Source of the DNA: Solimonas terrae
GTDB taxonomy: Bacteria; Pseudomonadota; Gammaproteobacteria; Nevskiales; Nevskiaceae
DNA: 64,000 nucleotides
Direction of reading: 5' to 3'
Assembly (NCBI RefSeq): GCF_011067135.1
Contig: NZ_JAAMOW010000001.1
Location: forward strand, 496,001-560,000
The notes beneath the pieces are model-generated. The model worked only from the letters and a program-made list of their open reading frames with translations. It did no database searches and was not told the origin of the DNA. Of the stretch, positions 38,934-46,815 are shown piece after piece. The translations under genes and the position numbers were made by a program. Position 1 is the stretch's first letter, and each line of letters begins with the position of its first letter.

Positions 38934-39011
38934 AACGCCGGCGGCCCACCAAGACATACGCGCGACGTTCACGGGTCAGATAGAAAGGGCGGCCCACTAA
39001 GGCAGACACCC
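38934..39011 (-). ncRNA. Tandem hairpin leader of panB (candidate cis-regulatory RNA)
   Basis: Hairpin C (39011-38987) has stem GGGTG/CGCCC, with one G-U wobble, and the 15-nt loop TCTGCCTTAGTGGGC. Hairpin D (38969-38934) has the loop TATGTCTTGGTGGGC on a longer stem (AACGTCG/CGGCGTT plus two GC pairs, with a small internal bulge). Loop length and content match the two panD hairpins, while the stems differ. In hairpin C the inner loop pair becomes GCC/GGC, a compatible change from GUC/GGC. Hairpin D ends 70 bases before the panB ATG. No T-run follows, so an intrinsic terminator is not obvious. Confidence 0.75.
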
Positions 39012-39055
39012 GCTGGCAGATGCCGGAAGCGGCCGACATCGGCGAAGTGCGGCGA

Positions 39056-39083
39056 AGTGTAGCCGTTCCCGGCGTACCGTCAA
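39056..39083 (-). promoter_or_regulatory. Candidate panBC promoter
   Basis: TTGACG, a 16-base spacer and TACACT overlap the end of folK on the minus strand. Predicted start near 39049 gives a leader of about 186 bases holding both hairpins C and D. Confidence 0.65.
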
Positions 39084-39565
39084 TCCGCGTCCCGCCACGG
39101 CCACAAACCAGTGGCACCGATCAGCGCCGCGAGCTCGCCGATGCAGCCGACCCCCGGCACGACCAGGTCCGCCGCAATCTGTGCCCACGGCACCAGCACG
39201 AAATTGCGTTGGCCGATGCCGGGATGCGGCAGCTGCAATTCGGCCGTCTGCAAGGCGACGCCGTCGACATGCAGGAGATCGAGGTCGAGGGTGCGTGGCC
39301 CCCAACGCTGCTCGCGCACCCGACCAGCAGTCCGTTCGAGGTCGAGCAGGGCACGCATCAGCTCGAGCGGTGACAGCGCCGTGCGCAATATGCAGACGGC
39401 ATTGCAGAAATCCGGCTGTTCGCGCGGCCCCATCGGTGCGCTGCGAAACAAGGCCGAACTCGCCTCGATTTCGCCCAGTCCGGACAAGGCCGCGAGCGCC
39501 CATCGCAATCGCCGGGCCGGCGCCTCGAGATTCGCGCCCAGGCCGATGTGGGCGCGAAAGTTCAC
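39080..39565 (-). CDS. folK: HPPK, 2-amino-4-hydroxy-6-hydroxymethyldihydropteridine diphosphokinase
   Basis: FolK pyrophosphorylates the pterin precursor of folate. The 161 residues begin with HIGLGANLEAPARRLRWAL and hold SSALFRSAPMGPREQPDFCN, RWGPRTLDLDLLHVDG and LPHPGIGQRNFVLVPW. Start is a GTG overlapping the pcnB stop (GTGA). Folate supplies the methylene donor for PanB, so this neighbourhood is metabolically coherent. Confidence 0.96.
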   Translation of the reverse strand: MNFRAHIGLGANLEAPARRLRWALAALSGLGEIEASSALFRSAPMGPREQPDFCNAVCILRTALSPLELMRALLDLERTAGRVREQRWGPRTLDLDLLHVDGVALQTAELQLPHPGIGQRNFVLVPWAQIAADLVVPGVGCIGELAALIGATGLWPWRDAD

Positions 39566-40908
39566 GCGTTCGACGGTGAGGTCGGCTGATCGGCGCGACG
39601 ACGGCCGCGGCCGCCACGACGACGGCGCCGCTTGCGCGGTTCGCCGCTCTCGCCATCCGGCGCGACCGGCGCCAGCGGCGGCAAACCTTCACCGATCTGT
39701 GCCTGCGTCCACCAGTCCGCCAGTTCCTGCGGCACCTCGCCAGCCTGGGCGCGCAGCAAGAGGAAGTCGTAGGCGGCGCGAAAGCGCGGATGCGTCAGCA
39801 AGCGCTGGGCACGTCCGCCGCGGCGCATGTCGAAACGTGGCTGCAGCGCCCAGATTTCGCGCATCGGCACCGAGAAGCGCTTGGGGATGACGATGTACTT
39901 TGCCGACTGCGCGAGGACTTCATCGGAAGCCTGCGCGATCGCCGCGTTGACCTGCACCACATCCTCGCCGCCCAGCTTCTTCTGCCGGGCATTGACCGCC
40001 GGCCACAACAGCGCGGCGTACAGAAACGCCGGGCTTACGGTTTGCTCGCCGGCGATGCGATCCGCCGTGTTGGCCAGTGCGGCTTCGATGAACACCCGTG
40101 TCTGCGGCTGCGCCAGCGCAGCATCGGTCTGCGGCAACAGCTGCGCAAGCAGACCATATTCATTCAGGCCATTGAGATTCGCGACCGCGTCGCGACACTG
40201 CAGCAGCTTGATGACCTCGTCGAACAGCCGCGCCGGCGGAATCTCCCGCAGCAGCGGCGCAAGCCTGCGGATCGGCGCCGCCGTGTCCTTGTCGATCCGG
40301 AACCTCAGCTTGTTGGCGATACGGACGGCGCGCAGCATGCGCACCGGGTCTTCGCGATAGCGCAACTCCGGGTCACCGATCATTCGCACGACGCCAGCCT
40401 TGACGTCTTCCAGCCCGCCGGCGAAATCGACGATCGAGAAGTCGCGGATGTCGTAGTACATCGCGTTGACCGTGAAATCGCGCCGGAATGCGTCGGATTC
40501 CAGGGTGCCGTACTCGTTGTCGGAGAGGATGCGTCCGGTCTCGTCACGCTCGTGACTGTCGGTGATCTGGCCGCGGAACGTCGTGACCTCGCTGATCTCG
40601 TCACCGAAGCGCACATGCGCAATGACGAAGCGACGACCGATCAGGCGGCAGGAGCGGAACACGCGGCGAATTTCCTCGGGCCGCGCATCGGTGGCGATGT
40701 CGAAGTCCTTGGGTTCCATGCCGGCGAGCAGATCGCGCACACCGCCGCCCACCACGTACGCCTGGAAACCGGCGTCCTTCAGGCCATAGAGGACCTTGAG
40801 CGTACCGCTCGGAAATTGTGAGCGCGAGATCGGATGTTCCGCGCGCGGCACCCTTCGGGTCGCTGGGATTTTCTTGTTGCGCGGAAACAGAGTCTTGAGC
40901 CAATTCAT
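39562..40908 (-). CDS. pcnB: Poly(A) polymerase I
   Basis: PcnB adds 3' poly(A) tails that promote RNA decay. The 448 residues contain the nucleotidyltransferase core (AYVVGGGVRDLLAGMEPKDF, then DIATDARPEEIRRVF and RLIGRRFVIAHVRFG) and the RNA-binding region. The tail is very basic (RKRRRRRGGRGRRR). The ATG at 40908 gives MNWLKTLFPRNKK. A predicted -10 lies so close that the mRNA could be nearly leaderless. E. coli PcnB often starts at a non-ATG codon, so an upstream TTG is possible. Confidence 0.94.
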   Translation of the reverse strand: MNWLKTLFPRNKKIPATRRVPRAEHPISRSQFPSGTLKVLYGLKDAGFQAYVVGGGVRDLLAGMEPKDFDIATDARPEEIRRVFRSCRLIGRRFVIAHVRFGDEISEVTTFRGQITDSHERDETGRILSDNEYGTLESDAFRRDFTVNAMYYDIRDFSIVDFAGGLEDVKAGVVRMIGDPELRYREDPVRMLRAVRIANKLRFRIDKDTAAPIRRLAPLLREIPPARLFDEVIKLLQCRDAVANLNGLNEYGLLAQLLPQTDAALAQPQTRVFIEAALANTADRIAGEQTVSPAFLYAALLWPAVNARQKKLGGEDVVQVNAAIAQASDEVLAQSAKYIVIPKRFSVPMREIWALQPRFDMRRGGRAQRLLTHPRFRAAYDFLLLRAQAGEVPQELADWWTQAQIGEGLPPLAPVAPDGESGEPRKRRRRRGGRGRRRADQPTSPSNA

Positions 40909-40946
40909 GGGCCGCGTATAATACGCGGCCTCTTGCGCTATCAAAA
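40895..40946. promoter_or_regulatory. Overlapping divergent promoters of tRNA-Glu and pcnB sharing a -10 palindrome
   Basis: A perfect 21-base palindrome at 40910-40930 contains TATAAT on the plus strand and TATTAT on the minus strand. For the tRNA: TTGAGC (40895), 16 bases, TATAAT (40917-40922). For pcnB: TTTTGA (40946-40941), 17 bases, TATTAT (40923-40918). The two promoters cannot be occupied at once. Confidence 0.55.
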
Positions 40947-40967
40947 GCTCGGGAGGACACGCATTCA

Positions 40968-41043
40968 GCTCCTATCGTCTAGAGGCCTAGGACGGAGCCC
41001 TCTCAAGGCTTAAACCCGGGTTCGAATCCCGGTAGGAGCGCCA
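40968..41043 (+). tRNA. tRNA-Glu (anticodon CTC)
   Basis: A 76-nt cloverleaf was read by eye: acceptor stem GCTCCTA/TAGGAGC, encoded CCA at 41041-41043, T-arm with GGTTCGAATCC, D-arm with the Glu-type GTCTAGAGGCCTAGGAC, and anticodon loop CTCTCAA giving CTC for GAG codons. Promoter upstream and terminator downstream make it a single-gene unit. Glu-CTC is less common than Glu-TTC in bacteria; high GC explains it. Confidence 0.95.
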
Positions 41044-41084
41044 ATCACCGGTTCGCCGCGATTGACGGTCGGCGTCTCGGCAGC

Positions 41085-41109
41085 AAGCCCGCCCGACGCG
41101 GGCTTTTTT
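41085..41109 (+). terminator. Terminator after tRNA-Glu
   Basis: An 8-bp stem (AAGCCCGC/GCGGGCTT) with a 5-base loop is followed by a run of T ending at 41109. Confidence 0.88.
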
Positions 41110-41152
41110 GTTGACTCGACAACATCCGCACACGGCCACGCGCGCCGCGCGT

Positions 41153-42121
41153 CTAGCGTCCCGAAACGGACCGTGCCGGCTGCTCAGCCGCACCGGCCAT
41201 CCAGGCCTGCGTTTGATCCCACAGTCGGGCGGCGACCTGCCGGTTGCCCGCTTCCGCGCCGGTCATCGCCGGCGCGCAGCGCCGGAAGTAACGCCCGCCA
41301 CCGAGGGCCGGTTTCGTTGCGCAGTGAATCGACGTCTGCGCGCCCTCCTCCGCCGTCAACAGGAAGTAGCGCTCGACCGGCGCGAAGCGGTGGCGAATCG
41401 CTTCAAGTCGCGGATTGCCGGCAAGCCCTCTGGTGGCGATATTGCTGAATACCGCTCCGGGATGCAGACAGTACGCCTGCAATCCGGCGCCGGCGTGGTG
41501 ACGCTGCAATTCGAAGCTGGCGTGCATCAGCGCCAGTTTCGAGGTGCCGTACGCCACCCACGAGTCGTAGGGTGCGATCGGCGCAAACAGGAATGCGTTG
41601 CGGCCGCGTGCGTGCAGCATCGAGACGACATTGACGATGCGGGCGTCGCCGCTGCGCCCGCCCGCCTCGAGCAGCAGCGGCAGCAGAACGTCGGTCAGCT
41701 GCATCGTGCCCAGATAGTTCGTTCGCCAATGAATCTCGGCGCCGTCGACCTGATGCGGCTCGCGCCACTGCGACAGCAGATCGAGATGAATGCCGGCATT
41801 GTTGATCAGGACGTCGAGCCGGCCGTGTCGTGACCCGTAGGCGTCCGCGAAACGCGACACGGAGCTGCGGTCGGCAAGATCGAGCGTGTCGGCGTCGATC
41901 TCGCCACTGCCGGCCGGCAGTGCGGCGCGCAAGGCTTGCGCCAGCAGTCGTGGATCGGATCGCGTGGTGACCGTGACATCGGCGCCCCAGCTCGCCAGCG
42001 TCGACGCCGTCGCAAAACCGATGGAGCCCGGCGCCGCACCGGTCACGATCATGCGGCGGCCGCGCAAATCGACCTTTTGCGCCTGCGGCGCGCGAACGAT
42101 CAGGCGACGGAGTGCAGCCAC
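41153..42121 (-). CDS. Short-chain dehydrogenase/reductase
   Basis: The 322 residues fit the SDR fold: a nucleotide-binding Gly motif (VTGAAPGSIGFATA), NNAG in LDVLINNAGIHLD, the catalytic Ser in NVVSMLHARG, and YGTSK as the YxxxK motif. The overall look resembles retinol-dehydrogenase-like/WWOX-type SDRs. Substrate is unknown. Start is a GTG one base after the VOC gene stop with GGAG eight bases upstream, so the two genes are coupled. Confidence 0.88.
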   Translation of the reverse strand: MAALRRLIVRAPQAQKVDLRGRRMIVTGAAPGSIGFATASTLASWGADVTVTTRSDPRLLAQALRAALPAGSGEIDADTLDLADRSSVSRFADAYGSRHGRLDVLINNAGIHLDLLSQWREPHQVDGAEIHWRTNYLGTMQLTDVLLPLLLEAGGRSGDARIVNVVSMLHARGRNAFLFAPIAPYDSWVAYGTSKLALMHASFELQRHHAGAGLQAYCLHPGAVFSNIATRGLAGNPRLEAIRHRFAPVERYFLLTAEEGAQTSIHCATKPALGGGRYFRRCAPAMTGAEAGNRQVAARLWDQTQAWMAGAAEQPARSVSGR

Positions 42122-42122
42122 T

Positions 42123-42653
42123 TCAGGCTCCAAGATCGAAGGTCTCGATGATCCGCGTCCGACCATCCCATTGCCGCGACGCCGCGACGCCGGTCGCGAA
42201 TCCATCCAGCACTGCCGGCGACGCTTCGATCAACTCCAGCAGCAGGCCCGGCTCGCGCGCCGACTCCAGATAGGCAACCTGCACGACCCCGTTGCCGGCC
42301 GCGAATGCCGTGCACAGGCCGCGTGCCTGTGCAGCCGCGACATCCGCCTCGAGATTCGTCGAATGCCGCGCGACATGGTGCATGCCGATGAGCGGCTGCC
42401 CGGCTGCACCCTGATATGGCGACGGCGTGCGGCTGACGACCTGGATCAATTCGATCTGTAGTTCGTCCTGATAGGACAGCCCCACGTGCATGCTCACCGT
42501 GGTCGGCGTGCCGCGGTACCGGCCCTGCATGATCGTGTTGCGGTAAACCGTCCACGGACCGACGCCGACGAATCGGGTCCAGTGCTCGATGCTGGCGTCG
42601 AGATCCTCGACGACGTACGCGAGTTGCTTGATCGGACCGAATCCTGCTTGCAT
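42123..42653 (-). CDS. VOC (glyoxalase/bleomycin resistance fold) family protein
   Basis: The 176 residues start with PIKQLAYVVEDLDASIEHWT, the first beta-alpha-beta unit of a Glyoxalase_4-type VOC domain, followed by GMHHVARHSTNLEADVAAAQ for the second unit and a Glu near LLLELIEAS as a metal ligand. Members are methylmalonyl-CoA epimerase-like or dioxygenase-like; the substrate is not predictable. It is coupled to the SDR gene, suggesting a small catabolic or detoxifying pair. Confidence 0.85.
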   Translation of the reverse strand: MQAGFGPIKQLAYVVEDLDASIEHWTRFVGVGPWTVYRNTIMQGRYRGTPTTVSMHVGLSYQDELQIELIQVVSRTPSPYQGAAGQPLIGMHHVARHSTNLEADVAAAQARGLCTAFAAGNGVVQVAYLESAREPGLLLELIEASPAVLDGFATGVAASRQWDGRTRIIETFDLGA

Positions 42654-42750
42654 GGGCGCCTGCCGAACGAGGATGCAGGGCGCATGATCGCGGTCCGCGA
42701 CGGCGCCGGCCTCGTCCATCGGAACGAGCCGGATGGCGGCCCGCCGCAGC

Positions 42751-43662
42751 TCAGGTGGCCGCTTTGCCGGCCGTTCCGCCCATGGCCTTTTCCAGATCGG
42801 CCAGCAGCGCGACCAGCTCGCCGGACATCAATGCAAATTCGGCGTCGAACTGCTCCTCGGGGCTTTCGGTCGCGACATCCTCGCGCGCCTTCTCGATGTC
42901 CTCGAAACGCAGTTTCTTGACCTCGAACTTGTCGGTCAGCACGAAACTCGCGCGGTTGTTCCAGCGCAGACCGAGCCGGGTCGCCAACTTGCCTTCAGCG
43001 ATATGCTTGCGAACCTCGGCGCCTTCCAGCGAGTGCCGCAGGTAGCGCACGGTCGGCTTGCTCTGATCATTGCCGCGCAACTCGCACTCCTGATCGAGTT
43101 CGAAGGTGCCGGGTGCGTCACCGCCCGCCAGCCATGCCGTCATCGCCGTCGCCGGCGACTGCGCGAGTTCGGGCAGTTCGAGGCTGAGGCCTTCGACCTC
43201 GTCGCGCAGGACTTCCAGCAATTCCTCCGCCCGCGCCGGCGAGGCTGCATCAACGACAATCCAGCCGCTGACCGGGTCGATCCAGGCGCGCGTCGAACGG
43301 CGTTTGGCGAACGCGCGCGGCATCAACTCGGCGGTCACCTGATCCTTGAGGTCCCGCAACTGCTTGCGGCCGGGCTTGAAGCCCTGGCGCTGCTCCAGCT
43401 CGTCGGCACGTTCGTCGACGGTCTGCCTGACGACTGACGACGGCAGCAGCTTCTGTTCGACGCCAAGCGCGATCAGCATCTGCCGCCCCTGGGCATAGAC
43501 CAGTTGCGCCGTATTCGTGCCGGGCCCGACCCAGCCGCGGCTCTGCGGATTGAGGCCGATGCAAGGGTGAAGCGGATGACGGGCGAGACGTTCTTCAAAG
43601 GCGCCTGGCGCGAGCGTCCACTCGCCTGCCAGACGATAGGTCTGCAGATTCTTGAACCACAT
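42751..43662 (-). CDS. rdgC: Recombination-associated protein RdgC
   Basis: RdgC forms a DNA-binding ring that limits RecA activity and is associated with the nucleoid. The 303 residues begin MWFKNLQTYRLAGEWTL and contain WVGPGTNTAQLVYAQGRQML, RAWIDPVSGWIVVDAASPAR and the C-terminal LTDKFEVKKLRFEDI segment. The length matches the family. Confidence 0.96.
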   Translation of the reverse strand: MWFKNLQTYRLAGEWTLAPGAFEERLARHPLHPCIGLNPQSRGWVGPGTNTAQLVYAQGRQMLIALGVEQKLLPSSVVRQTVDERADELEQRQGFKPGRKQLRDLKDQVTAELMPRAFAKRRSTRAWIDPVSGWIVVDAASPARAEELLEVLRDEVEGLSLELPELAQSPATAMTAWLAGGDAPGTFELDQECELRGNDQSKPTVRYLRHSLEGAEVRKHIAEGKLATRLGLRWNNRASFVLTDKFEVKKLRFEDIEKAREDVATESPEEQFDAEFALMSGELVALLADLEKAMGGTAGKAAT

Positions 43663-43895
43663 ATGGAGAAAAACCGGTTGTCGCGGCCAGCAGCGGCCGC
43701 CGATGGAATGACGTCCGCGCAAGTTTAGCAATTCACCCGCGCCTCCGATGTCGGGCGGGCGGTCGCTGCGGCCCGGCAAACGGCCTTCAGCGGATCGCCG
43801 TCCGATGACCGGCATCGGTCAACGGAGCAGCGGCATCGCGCAGCCCGGCGACGATGCCGCATGCTTGCAGCTGAACCCGCAGACAGAGAACTGCC

Positions 43896-44534
43896 TTGAG
43901 CATCCTTGCAGCCAGCGGCGGCCACGGCGTCGAGCTGATGATAGTTGCCGGCCTCGTCGTTGCCGCGCTTGCCGGGTATTACGCGAACGCTCGGCGGCAA
44001 TCGCGGCAACGCGACGATCACAGCCAGCGAGAACAAGCCGACCGGGCACGTACACTGAACCTGCACGACCCCGAAACCATGCTGCGCAATCGGCCGTCGT
44101 TCCAGCAGGAAGCCGTGAGCTTCATCCAGCGCTGCTCGCGCAATCGCACGCGATTCGATCTGTTCTACGGCACGCTCCGCGTCGAAGGCGACGACACCCG
44201 GGCGATGATCGTCGTTGCCGGGCGCCTGCAGCAGCTGGTCCGGCCGCAGGACTTTCTCGCGCGCTACGGCCGTTTCGAGTTCGCGCTGCTGCGCATGCGC
44301 GAACCGATGGAAGGTGCGCCGCAACTCTTGCGCGACCAGTTGCTGTCCGCGTGCACACTGCCGATGGAGATCGACGGCAAGCGGATCAATCCGCAGGCGC
44401 ACGTCGGCTGCGGCACGTTTCCCGACGACGGCCAGAGCCCGAGACAGCTGTTGATGGCCGCCGCCCGCACCGCCAACATCAGCCAGACCGCCGCAGCACC
44501 CGGCAAGCGCAGCATCCGCCACCTCGCGGCCTGA
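43896..44534 (+). CDS. Membrane-anchored degenerate GGDEF-like protein
   Basis: The 212 residues have one N-terminal TM helix (VELMIVAGLVVAALAGYYAN), a basic stretch, then a diguanylate-cyclase-like domain: DPETMLRNRPSFQQEA, FDLFYGTLRVEG, a site reading RYGRFEFALL in place of RxGGDEF, and GCGTFPDDGQSPRQLLMAAA as the final helix. The GGDEF catalytic motif is missing, so it cannot be an active cyclase. Start is TTG at 43896; an ATG at 43935 would remove part of the helix. The target is unknown. Confidence 0.7.
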   Translation: MSILAASGGHGVELMIVAGLVVAALAGYYANARRQSRQRDDHSQREQADRARTLNLHDPETMLRNRPSFQQEAVSFIQRCSRNRTRFDLFYGTLRVEGDDTRAMIVVAGRLQQLVRPQDFLARYGRFEFALLRMREPMEGAPQLLRDQLLSACTLPMEIDGKRINPQAHVGCGTFPDDGQSPRQLLMAAARTANISQTAAAPGKRSIRHLAA

Positions 44535-44610
44535 TCCCGCGCACCCTCGCCGCCGCTCTTTCCTTTTGGCGTCGGCTGGCTATCCTGAGCGCCCCTTGCC
44601 GGCCGCGCTC

Positions 44611-45138
44611 ATGATCGAATCGCTTCCTCCCGCCCCGTTGTGGCGACGCCTGATCGCCGCCACTTACGACGGCCTGCTGATGCTCGCGCTGTGGATGGTC
44701 ACCGTTCTGATCGACGCCGTGCTGCGCGAACTGGCCGGCGCCTCGCGCAGCTGGGGCAGCCTGCAGCTGTATGTGTTTGTCGTCTGGCTCGGATTTTTCG
44801 GCTGGTTCTGGACGCATGGCGGGCAGACGCTCGGCATGCGCGTGTGGCGCCTGCGCGTCCTGCGCGACAACGGCGACACGCTCAACATGGTCAGCGCGGC
44901 GGTCCGCTATGCCGGCATGCTGCTGGTCTGGGGGGTGGCGCTGACGCCCTTGCTGGCGCTGACGCCGCCGCTGCGTGTCGAACCGCATGCGGCGATCGCT
45001 TCCATGATCTGCGGCGGACTGACCATGGCCATGCTGGCCTTGATGCTGTTCGATCGCCGGCTGCGGGCGCCGCACGACTGGCTCAGCGGCAGCCATCTGG
45101 TATTGCTGCCGAAGCCCGCCGCAAAATCAATCGGATGA
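44611..45138 (+). CDS. RDD family membrane protein
   Basis: The 175 residues have four TM segments. The Arg/Asp/Asp signature is visible: LWRRLIAATYDGLLMLALWM at the start, WTHGGQTLGMRVWRLRVL in the middle, and LFDRRLRAPHDWLSGSHLVL at the end. RDD proteins are small inner-membrane proteins of mostly unknown role, some acting as Na+/H+ antiporters. The ATG at 44611 precedes the conserved motif directly. Confidence 0.88.
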   Translation: MIESLPPAPLWRRLIAATYDGLLMLALWMVTVLIDAVLRELAGASRSWGSLQLYVFVVWLGFFGWFWTHGGQTLGMRVWRLRVLRDNGDTLNMVSAAVRYAGMLLVWGVALTPLLALTPPLRVEPHAAIASMICGGLTMAMLALMLFDRRLRAPHDWLSGSHLVLLPKPAAKSIG

Positions 45139-45151
45139 ACGCGCGGCGGCG

Positions 45152-45670
45152 CTAGCTTTTCGGGACCGGCCGCACAATCGACGGCTCGAGGTTCTTGCGT
45201 ACTTCGCGCGCATCAAATGCCTGCACGTCGCTCTCCTTTTTCTGCCCCGTGAACATCACGACGTTGGCCTGCGCGACATACTGAGTCACCGGTGTCGCCG
45301 TCGACGCACCAAGGCCACCGAAGGCGCTGCGCGGCCCCCAATAGTAATGGCCCCAGCCGTAGAAACCGTCGAAGTTCTGAAGGTAGGTCGTGCTGGCATC
45401 GGTGCTGTCGGACGCCAGCACGAAGTAGTCGTAACCGGACTTCAGGGTCAACTCGGCGGCGCGGAACAGCAGATAGGTTTCAACCGTCTGCTTCGGCGTG
45501 TCGGAATTGCCGGCAAAGCTGACCCGGAAGCGGTTCTTTTCGATCTGCTGCTCCGAATAGCCGTAGCCCTTGTCGACCGGCTGATATGGCGTGACGCTGG
45601 CACATCCGGCGGCACCGGCCAGCAGGGCCAGAGCGGCGATTCGCGGGAGTCGTGACGGGATGTTGAACAT
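45152..45670 (-). CDS. CC0125/CC1285-type lipoprotein
   Basis: The 172 residues begin with a lipoprotein signal (LALLAGAAGC, lipobox AAGC near residue 23). The mature part has the family pattern FRVSFAGNSDTPKQTVETYL followed by LLFRAAELTLKSGYDYFVLA, then a Tyr/Gly/Trp-rich stretch (FYGWGHYYWGPRSAFGG). The family has no established function. It is convergent with the RDD gene and on the same strand as lptG and lptF, 80 bases upstream of it. Confidence 0.85.
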   Translation of the reverse strand: MFNIPSRLPRIAALALLAGAAGCASVTPYQPVDKGYGYSEQQIEKNRFRVSFAGNSDTPKQTVETYLLFRAAELTLKSGYDYFVLASDSTDASTTYLQNFDGFYGWGHYYWGPRSAFGGLGASTATPVTQYVAQANVVMFTGQKKESDVQAFDAREVRKNLEPSIVRPVPKS

Positions 45671-45750
45671 GTAAAGTCCTCGGCGCAGATCCGGAACGGG
45701 CTCCGGCAGTACTTGGATCAAATTTAGCGGACAAAGTTTTCCGTGTCGCC

Positions 45751-46815
45751 TCAGCTCGCACGCCGCAGGCGCAAAATCGCCAGACCTGCCAGAGCCGCGG
45801 TCGGCGAACCCGCTGCCAGCAGCGGCGGCCAGTCGTAGATCTGCCCCATGCTGGCCGTCACCTCGTTGACCACGTAGAACACGAGGCCAACGAGAATACC
45901 GACCAGCAGTCGCTGTCCGGCACCGCCACCGCGCTGCGAGCCGAGTATGAACGGAACCGCGAACAGCATCATCGCCACCACGGTCAGCGGCGCCACCAGC
46001 TTGCGCCACAGCGACAGCCGGTAAGCGCTGGCGTCCAGGCCGTTACGTTCCAGATAGCGGATCAGACGCACGAGGCCCGGCGTCGTCAGGCTGTCGGCCT
46101 CCAGCACGAACAGGCGCAGGACCTCCGGCGACAGATGACCGTCCACATCCAGGGAGGGCAGCTTCTCGGCCAGCGTGCGATCGGTCTCGAAACGGGTGCG
46201 CGTGATGCCGCTCAGGTGCCAGTGGCCGTCGACGAACTCGCCACGATCCGCGTGCAGCGCGCTTTGCAGCGACAGATCGTCACCCAGTTCGTAGACCTCG
46301 ACATTTTCGATCTGCCGCTCCGACTTCAGCGTGCCGATGTGCACGACCGACTGCCCGTCACGCAACCACAGCGGCCGCGCCACCAGTCCGGCCGGCACAC
46401 CGTCGCGCGTTTCGCTGCGGAAGCTGCGGGCCGCCTGCGTGCCGGCCGGCGCCAGTACATCGCCGAGCACGATGTCCAGACCACCGAGAAGCACGCCGGC
46501 CATCAGTGTCGCCAGGCCGAGTTGCATGACGGTCATGCCGGCGGCGCGCATCGCCGTGACCTCGTTCTGCGCTGCCAGCGCACCCAGGCCCATCAAGGTC
46601 CCGAGCAGCGCGATGACCGGCATCAGCGTGTAGAGGCCGGTCGGGATCATCATCAGCGTGTAGTACAGCAACTGCGCAATGCCGAACTCGCCCTGCCCGG
46701 TCTGGTCGATGTCCGAGACAAAGCTGATGAAGGTGTAGATCGCCACAAGCGCCAGGCCGATGATGGCCGAGAAGCCGGCAATATGGGACACCAGATGCCG
46801 CGACAGGCGCCTCAT
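45751..46815 (-). CDS. lptG: LPS export ABC transporter permease LptG
   Basis: LptG, with LptF and LptB2, extracts LPS from the inner membrane and feeds the Lpt bridge. The 354 residues have three N-terminal TM helices (LSRHLVSHIAGFSAIIGLAL; TLMMIPTGLYTLMPVIALLG), a large periplasmic beta-jellyroll and three C-terminal TM helices (LLVGILVGLVFYVVNEVTAS). The ATG overlaps the lptF stop (ATGA). Confidence 0.96.
   Translation of the reverse strand: MRRLSRHLVSHIAGFSAIIGLALVAIYTFISFVSDIDQTGQGEFGIAQLLYYTLMMIPTGLYTLMPVIALLGTLMGLGALAAQNEVTAMRAAGMTVMQLGLATLMAGVLLGGLDIVLGDVLAPAGTQAARSFRSETRDGVPAGLVARPLWLRDGQSVVHIGTLKSERQIENVEVYELGDDLSLQSALHADRGEFVDGHWHLSGITRTRFETDRTLAEKLPSLDVDGHLSPEVLRLFVLEADSLTTPGLVRLIRYLERNGLDASAYRLSLWRKLVAPLTVVAMMLFAVPFILGSQRGGGAGQRLLVGILVGLVFYVVNEVTASMGQIYDWPPLLAAGSPTAALAGLAILRLRRAS

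Noticed and set aside
36949-39011. The repeated GGCCCAcTAAGACAT motif as ends of an insertion sequence
   Set aside because: No transposase lies between the copies, only intact panC and panB. All four copies have the same orientation and sit in leaders, and stems covary.
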